NCBI RefSeq assembly: GCF_013359725.1
Contig: NZ_JABFMW010000025.1
Coordinates: 1-56,537 of the forward strand
Direction: 5' to 3'
Length of the DNA: 56,537 nt
Source: Pseudarthrobacter sp. C4D7
GTDB taxonomy: Bacteria; Actinomycetota; Actinomycetes; Actinomycetales; Micrococcaceae
Of the stretch, positions 51,907 to 56,537 are shown piece by piece. Within the stretch, counting starts at the first letter, position 1, and every line of letters starts with the position of its first letter. The position numbers and the translations under genes were made by a program. The notes beneath the pieces were generated by a model. It searched no databases. It was not told the origin of the DNA and saw only the letters and a program-made list of their open reading frames with translations.

Positions 51907-51946
51907 ATAAGCCGGGCCGGACCCGCAATGGTCCAGCCCGGCTTAT
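51907..51946 (-). terminator. Terminator of the DUF6458 gene
   Basis: ATAAGCCGGGC pairs with GCCCGGCTTAT (11 bp), with an inner GGACC/GGTCC stem after one mismatch. It lies 49 bases after the stop at 51995 on the minus strand. Confidence 0.75.
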
Positions 51947-51994
51947 CGGGTTCACTGGGCGGCGCCCGGGAGGCCCGTGCCGCCGGCGTTCCGG

Positions 51995-52252
51995 CTAGAT
52001 GCCGCCGTCCCGGGTTTCGTGGCGGGTGATGCGTTCGCCGGTGTTGGGGTCCACCACCGAACGGGACTCGCTGACCCGGCGGCTGCGGCCCGGGGACGCA
52101 AGGATGAGTGATGCGACCAGCCCGATGACGCCCACCGCCATGAGGATGTAGCCGATCAATTGCTGGTCCACGAACGGGATCAGCCCGGGGGCCACCGCCC
52201 ATGCGAGGATCGCGCCAAGGGCGATGAGGAAGATTGACGATCCAATTCTCAT
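51995..52252 (-). CDS. DUF6458-type two-helix membrane protein
   Basis: An 85-residue membrane protein. It begins MRIGSSIFLIALGAILAWAV, has a second helix near residues 34-53 and a basic cytosolic tail with DPNTGERITRHETR. This layout is common in actinobacterial DUF6458 proteins, whose function is unknown. AAGGAG before ATG 52252 fixes the start. Confidence 0.8.
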   Translation of the reverse strand: MRIGSSIFLIALGAILAWAVAPGLIPFVDQQLIGYILMAVGVIGLVASLILASPGRSRRVSESRSVVDPNTGERITRHETRDGGI

Positions 52253-52425
52253 GACTTGCTCCTTATGGCCGCGGCCTGCGCGGCGCTGGTAGGGCGTTGC
52301 GGGAAGGTGGTGCATTCACTGCGAAAAGCTAAGCCTGCTGTCTTTCAAGCGTCACGCTACCTCCCGGCGATTACTGATTCAATGACCCGGCCGGGTCGGC
52401 GTGCGTCCCTCGTTAGTCTTGACCA

Positions 52426-53043
52426 GTGGAAACAGTTGTGTGGTCCAAGCCGGAAGGCCAGCGCGCCGGCACCCCTTTGCTGGTGATGATGCATGGCTAT
52501 GGCACGGACGAGTCCCGGATGGTCCGCCTTTTCGAACACCTGCCGCCCGAATTTACGTTCGCCGCTTTGCGGGCGCCCATGCCCATCGGCGACCACTGGG
52601 GTTGGTTCCTGCTGGACTACTTCCTGGCCAATGACTTTGCGGATGTCATCTCCGCTGCCAACTCGGTACGGGCCTGGATCAGCTCCGTCAAGGACCAGCA
52701 CAGCAGCGTCACGCTGATGGGCTACTCCCAGGGAATGGCCATGGCCAGCACCCTCCTGCGGCTGCACCCGGAGGACTACAAGGCCGTGGTGGGCCTGTCC
52801 GGTTTTGTACTCAACAATGAACTCCTCTCCGTAACCGACTCCTTCGAGGCCAAGCCCCCGTTCTTCTGGGGCCGGGACAAGGCGGACCTGGTGATCAACG
52901 ACGATGCTGTTGCCTACACCGCGGAATGGCTGGAAACAAACACCCTGCTCACCGCCCGGACGTACCCGGGAATGGGGCACGCCATGTCCCGGACCGAAAT
53001 GGTTGACGTCAGCGCCTTCCTGCGCCACTACGTGCTTCGCTGA
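52426..53043 (+). CDS. Phospholipase/carboxylesterase-type serine hydrolase
   Basis: A 205-residue alpha/beta hydrolase of the carboxylesterase/phospholipase group. The triad is S101 (GYSQG), D154 (KADLVIND) and H185 (GMGHAMS); HGYGTDES near 23 forms the oxyanion loop. It hydrolyses short acyl esters. It starts at GTG; TAGTCT at 52414-52419 lies 6 bases before it with no ribosome binding site, so it is probably leaderless. It precedes the beta-PGM operon but has its own promoter. Confidence 0.86.
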   Translation: METVVWSKPEGQRAGTPLLVMMHGYGTDESRMVRLFEHLPPEFTFAALRAPMPIGDHWGWFLLDYFLANDFADVISAANSVRAWISSVKDQHSSVTLMGYSQGMAMASTLLRLHPEDYKAVVGLSGFVLNNELLSVTDSFEAKPPFFWGRDKADLVINDDAVAYTAEWLETNTLLTARTYPGMGHAMSRTEMVDVSAFLRHYVLR

Positions 53044-53076
53044 CGATGAACTTGCCCGGAAACGCCCAAAAAACAG

Positions 53077-53106
53077 TTGCCAGCGAAATTTGCAAGCGCT
53101 TACACT
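53077..53106 (+). promoter_or_regulatory. Predicted beta-PGM/GH65 operon promoter
   Basis: TTGCCA and TACACT are separated by 18 bases. The LacI-type operator overlaps the spacer and the -10, a classical repression geometry. Confidence 0.5.
53091..53104. promoter_or_regulatory. LacI-family operator, beta-PGM/GH65 operon
   Basis: TGCAAGCGCTTACA, the exact reverse complement of the site before the secreted amylase gene at 13447-13460. It lies 137 bases before the HAD gene start. Confidence 0.78.
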
Positions 53107-53240
53107 CGTCTACGGCCATGATCGGTCCTGCAGTGGGCGGACAAGGAAGTAATGCTGCGCGCATGTGGCGCAGCTGAACCCTCCTTCAGGCTGCCCCGGC
53201 AGGGCCGGCTGTCCCAAACCGAAAGGACACCGCACTGCCG

Positions 53241-53978
53241 ATGACTTCCCAAACTGCAGCTGACACCGCCGGCTGGACCGGCGCCGCAGCAATCCTGTTT
53301 GACCTGGACGGAGTCCTGACGCCTACCGCCACCGTGCACGAGCGTGCTTGGCAGGAACTGTTCGATGGTTACCTGGCCTCGCATCCGGAGGTCCCGCGGT
53401 ACCGGGAAAGCGACTATTTCGACCACATCGACGGCAAGCCCCGGTTTGACGGGGTGCGCGACTTCCTGGCTTCGCGGGGGATCACACTGCCGGAAGGCCC
53501 CCTTGACGACGACCCTGCCCACGAAACAGTCCAGGGCCTGGGCAACCGGAAGAACGCGATCTTCAATGACATCGTGAGCGCCGGCGTCGAACCATTCCCC
53601 GGCTCCGTGCGTTTCCTCGACGCCGCGCTGGAACGCGGACTCAAGGTCGCCGTCGTCTCCTCCTCCCGCAACGCTCCCGCCGTCCTGAAAGCCGCGGGAC
53701 TCAGCCACTACTTCCCGGTGGTGGTGGACGGGGTGGTGGCCGCCGAACAGGGACTGCCCGGAAAACCAAGCCCGGCGACCTACGAATACGCGGCCAAGCT
53801 GCTGGACCTCTCCAGCCCGGAGTGCGTGGTGGTGGAGGACGCCGTGTCCGGGGTGCAGGCCGGACACGCGGGATCGTTCCACTCCGTCATCGGCGTGGAC
53901 CGGGGCGCGGGCCGCCAAACGCTCCTGGACGCCGGCGCCACTCTGGTGGTCAGCGACCTGCAGGAACTCGTTCCCTAA
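53241..53978 (+). CDS. Beta-phosphoglucomutase-like HAD hydrolase
   Basis: A 245-residue HAD-superfamily protein of the beta-phosphoglucomutase group. D21 and D23 in FDLDGVLTP are the nucleophile and acid/base; VVSSSRN, then GKPSPATYEYAA and VVEDAVSGVQAG supply motifs II-IV. It should convert the beta-glucose 1-phosphate released by the downstream GH65 phosphorylase into glucose 6-phosphate. AAAGGA lies 13 bases before the ATG, a long spacing. It is first in the operon, under the LacI-type operator. Confidence 0.86.
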   Translation: MTSQTAADTAGWTGAAAILFDLDGVLTPTATVHERAWQELFDGYLASHPEVPRYRESDYFDHIDGKPRFDGVRDFLASRGITLPEGPLDDDPAHETVQGLGNRKNAIFNDIVSAGVEPFPGSVRFLDAALERGLKVAVVSSSRNAPAVLKAAGLSHYFPVVVDGVVAAEQGLPGKPSPATYEYAAKLLDLSSPECVVVEDAVSGVQAGHAGSFHSVIGVDRGAGRQTLLDAGATLVVSDLQELVP

Positions 53979-54116
53979 ACCACCGGTCTCAAACCGTTGC
54001 CTTCCCCGGGGCAACACCGCTGCTTCCCCGGCAGCACCCACCCCAGCACTCCCCTTCCCCAACATTCCGTACCGGCCAGCCCGGCACTACAGCAAGGCCA
54101 AAAGGAAACACCGACC

Positions 54117-56462
54117 ATGGCACTGATTACCGCGGACCGCGAACGGTTCCCCGACACCCCCTGGCAGCTCGTTGAAACACGCTACGAAGCCGATGGCGGC
54201 GGCACCCTTGAAACCCTGTTTTCCCTGGGCAACGGGCATTTGGGCATCCGCGGCGCACACTGGGCGGCGGCCGACGCCGGGCTGCCCGGGAGCTTCATCA
54301 ACGGCCTGCACGAAATCTGGGACATCAAACACGCGGAAAACGCCTTCGGGTTTGCCCGGACCGGCCAGCGCATCCTTTACATCCCGGATGCCAACAACTT
54401 CGCCGTAGTGGTGGATGGCGAAAACCTCAGCCTCTCCGAGTCGGAGGTACTGGACTACCGGCGGAGCATCGATTTCTCCACCGGCCTTTACGAATGCCGC
54501 ATCACCTGGCAGTGCCGGTCCGGGGCCACTGTCACCACCACGGAGCGCCGGGCGGTGGGCTACGAGTCCCGCGGCTGCCTGGGTATTTCGCTTGAGGTGG
54601 CCGCGGACCGGCAAATCTCGCTGGATGTCACTTCCGCGGTGATCAACCGCCAGGACCAGCCGGTGGAAGACCACTCCGTGCACGATCCCCGCCGGGCCGG
54701 CCGGCATGCCGGGCGCGTGCTGATCCCGCTGCGCCTGGACGGAGGCGATGGCTCGCTGCGGTTGTCTTGGGAGGCGGCCGAATCCAAGCAGCGGGTGGGG
54801 ATCGCGGTGGACCACTGGACTTCCCCGGGGCACCAGCCGTTCGAGACGGTGGTGGACCAGGACGACAGCTCCGTCCGCTATGTCCTGGCCGTTGATCCCG
54901 GCGACCCGTTCCGGCTGGAAAAGAGCGTCAGCTACGCGGCCGGCCGCACCATCCAGGATCCGGAGGTGGATGCCGCCGCGGTGGCCGAAGAGGCGCTCCG
55001 CCCGGTGGACAGCATCTTTGCTGAAAGCATGGCCCACTACCGCGGCTACTGGGCCACATCCGACATTGTGGTTGAGGGTGGCCGGCCCGGACTGCAGCAG
55101 GCCATCCGCTGGAACCTGTTCCAGCTGGCCCAGGCCACGGCGCGTGCCGACGTGGCAGGCATTCCCGCCAAGGGCGTGACCGGCTCGGGCTACGAGGGGC
55201 ATTACTTCTGGGACCAGGAGGTATACCTGCTGCCGTACCTCACCTATACCAACCCGGACGGGGCCCGGCAGGTCCTCGAATTCCGCCACGGCATGCTTCC
55301 CGAGGCACGGATCCGTGCCAAGGAATTGAGCGTGGACGGCGCCCTCTTCCCGTGGCGCACCATCAACGGCCTGGAAGCCAGCGCCTACTACGCCGCCGGC
55401 ACCGCACAGTTCCATATCGCCGCGGCGATCGCCTTCGCCACCAACAGGTACCTCTGGGCAACGGGGGACGCCGCGTTCCGGGACGGATTGGGCGCCGATC
55501 TCTTGATCGAAACTGCCCGGATGTGGATTTCGTTGGGCTTCTTTGGCAAGGACGGGCTCTTCCACATCCACGGAGTCACCGGTCCCGACGAGTACACGGC
55601 GGTGGTGAACGACAACCTGTACACCAACGTGATGGCCCGCTTCAACCTCCGCGCCGCGGCCGCGCTCCAGCACGGCGAAATCACCCAGGAGGAACGACAA
55701 CTGTGGGAGGCCGCCGCCAACCGCATGCACCTGCCCTTTGACGAGCGCATGCAGGTGCACTCCCAGGACAACGACTTCATGACCCTGGAGGCCTGGGACT
55801 GGACCACCCCGCGGTCCAAGTACCCGTTGCTCCTGCACTTCCACCCGCTGGTCATCTACCGGCACCAGGTGCTGAAGCAGGCGGACACCGTCCTGGCCAT
55901 GTTCCTGCAGTGGCAGGACTTCACGGCCGGTGAAAAGCAGCGGGCCTTCGACTTCTACGATCCCATCACCACCGGCGACTCAACACTGTCCGCCTGCGTC
56001 CAGGGGATCATGGCAGCCGAGGTGGGCTATTCCTGGGAAGCCCTGGACCACTTCACCAACGCCGCGTTCATCGACCTGGACGACACCCACGGCAACACCA
56101 TCGACGGCGTGCACATCGCTTCCACCGGCGGGGTGTGGAGTTCGCTGGTGTGCGGGTTCGCCGGCATGCGCGACCAGGGGCCGGTCCCGTACTTCGATCC
56201 CCGGCTGCCCGTGGAATGGGAAGGGCTCGCATTCAACCTGAAGATGCGGGGCCGGCTCCTGCTGGTCCGGCTTTCAGTCGGGGCCATCACCCTGACGGTC
56301 CAGGAAGGCGGTCCACTGGAGGTGGACGTCCGCGGCCAGCGGCTGATGGTGGGCAACGAACCCGTGCAGGTGCCGCTGGAGCGCGTCGCGGAACCGGAGC
56401 CCACGGTGTTCCCCAGCGGACTGCCGACGGCGAGCATCCCCGTGGTGCGCGGCAACAACTGA
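54117..56462 (+). CDS. GH65 disaccharide phosphorylase (maltose/trehalose/kojibiose type)
   Basis: A 781-residue inverting glycoside phosphorylase of family GH65. The general acid is E492 in GVTGPDEYTAVV; YEGHYFWDQEVYLLPYL is the conserved core, and LGNGHLGIRG near residue 36 lies in the N-terminal beta-sandwich. It splits an alpha-linked disaccharide with phosphate into glucose and beta-glucose 1-phosphate. The linked beta-PGM and shared operator with the amylase gene favour maltose, but trehalose, kojibiose and nigerose cannot be excluded. AAAGGAA precedes ATG 54117, fixing the start. Confidence 0.88.
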   Translation: MALITADRERFPDTPWQLVETRYEADGGGTLETLFSLGNGHLGIRGAHWAAADAGLPGSFINGLHEIWDIKHAENAFGFARTGQRILYIPDANNFAVVVDGENLSLSESEVLDYRRSIDFSTGLYECRITWQCRSGATVTTTERRAVGYESRGCLGISLEVAADRQISLDVTSAVINRQDQPVEDHSVHDPRRAGRHAGRVLIPLRLDGGDGSLRLSWEAAESKQRVGIAVDHWTSPGHQPFETVVDQDDSSVRYVLAVDPGDPFRLEKSVSYAAGRTIQDPEVDAAAVAEEALRPVDSIFAESMAHYRGYWATSDIVVEGGRPGLQQAIRWNLFQLAQATARADVAGIPAKGVTGSGYEGHYFWDQEVYLLPYLTYTNPDGARQVLEFRHGMLPEARIRAKELSVDGALFPWRTINGLEASAYYAAGTAQFHIAAAIAFATNRYLWATGDAAFRDGLGADLLIETARMWISLGFFGKDGLFHIHGVTGPDEYTAVVNDNLYTNVMARFNLRAAAALQHGEITQEERQLWEAAANRMHLPFDERMQVHSQDNDFMTLEAWDWTTPRSKYPLLLHFHPLVIYRHQVLKQADTVLAMFLQWQDFTAGEKQRAFDFYDPITTGDSTLSACVQGIMAAEVGYSWEALDHFTNAAFIDLDDTHGNTIDGVHIASTGGVWSSLVCGFAGMRDQGPVPYFDPRLPVEWEGLAFNLKMRGRLLLVRLSVGAITLTVQEGGPLEVDVRGQRLMVGNEPVQVPLERVAEPEPTVFPSGLPTASIPVVRGNN

Positions 56463-56475
56463 GGCGCCGCCCGGG

Positions 56476-56537
56476 TTAGCCGGCCAGGAGGGTGGCGGCT
56501 TCCTGGCGGGTGGTGCCGGAGTCCTGGATGCCTTCTG
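56476..56537 (-). CDS. Partial 3' end of a minus-strand gene
   Basis: A 19-codon open frame on the minus strand ends at TAA (56476-56478) and runs off the window. It reads ...EGIQDSGTTRQEAATLLAG. Seventeen of the nineteen codons end in G or C, as in neighbouring genes, which supports coding. It is convergent to the GH65 gene, 13 bases away. The product is not identifiable. Confidence 0.5.
   Translation of the reverse strand, partial: EGIQDSGTTRQEAATLLAG

Noticed and set aside
54087..55865. 592-codon minus-strand frame inside GH65
   Set aside because: Antisense to a complete phosphorylase with visible general acid; no ribosome binding site.
1..56537. tRNA or rRNA genes
   Set aside because: No cloverleaf with a TTC-A arm or conserved rRNA core was found by eye; a covariance search would be decisive.

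Overview
The window is high-GC actinobacterial chromosome, most likely Arthrobacter/Pseudarthrobacter-type (Micrococcaceae). This rests on GC-rich codon use, DUF4193, DUF3040 and DUF6458 proteins, a GAF-ANTAR regulator, a long-form MalQ, a Pol-PE-Lig LigD beside a Ku with a Lys/Ala-rich tail, and GTG/TTG starts. The genus is an inference; there is no rRNA here. I saw no phage, insertion sequence, tRNA, rRNA or CRISPR.

Layout. 0-7.7 kb: quercetinase-like bicupin (-), DUF4193 (-), an idnO-idnD gluconate/idonate dehydrogenase pair (+), a TetR-EamA exporter pair with a strong palindromic operator, DUF3040 (-), an aldo/keto reductase (-) and a GAF-ANTAR RNA-binding regulator (+). 7.9-13.4 kb: malQ (+) converging on a secreted GH13 amylase (-). 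13.5-16.5 kb: PrmC-like methyltransferase, YtxH and GlsB stress-type membrane proteins, aldo/keto reductase. 16.5-19.1 kb: secreted PL11 rhamnogalacturonan lyase. 19.3-24.3 kb: a fatty-acid-type operon (acyl-CoA dehydrogenase, thiolase, acyl-CoA ligase) with a TetR gene. 24.4-28.4 kb: three NAD(P)-dependent oxidoreductases in a tight operon, divergent from an XRE/MmyB-like regulator. 28.5-29.0 kb: a small CPASGxW protein and dodecin. 29.1-35.0 kb: an acid-sugar catabolic locus (GntR, DUF1537 kinase, beta-hydroxyacid dehydrogenase, GntP permease, class II aldolase). 35.1-42.2 kb: DUF1304, acyltransferase 3, GNAT, hypothetical, SDR, FUSC-type and MFS membrane proteins, and a small hypothetical. 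42.3-46 kb: divergent ligD and ku (NHEJ). 46.1-47.4 kb: methyltransferase-SRPBCC pair. 47.5-51.7 kb: fruR-fruK-fruA and ptsH (fructose PTS). 52-56.5 kb: DUF6458, a serine esterase, then a beta-phosphoglucomutase/GH65 phosphorylase operon.

How the parts fit. Several units feed plant-polymer or sugar carbon into central metabolism: amylase, MalQ and the GH65 phosphorylase with beta-PGM (alpha-glucans and disaccharides), PL11 lyase (pectin), fructose PTS, gluconate/idonate and an acid sugar. The amylase gene and the GH65/beta-PGM operon lie about 40 kb apart but carry the same 14-bp LacI-type operator, so they probably form one regulon. The acid-sugar locus has a familiar kinase and dehydrogenase but replaces the usual OtnI isomerase and OtnC decarboxylase with a zinc class II aldolase; it is the best candidate here for an undescribed pathway. 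Another unusual signal is a terminator-like 15-bp hairpin that holds the Shine-Dalgarno and start codon of the DUF1304 gene and repeats the 5' arm of the upstream terminator.
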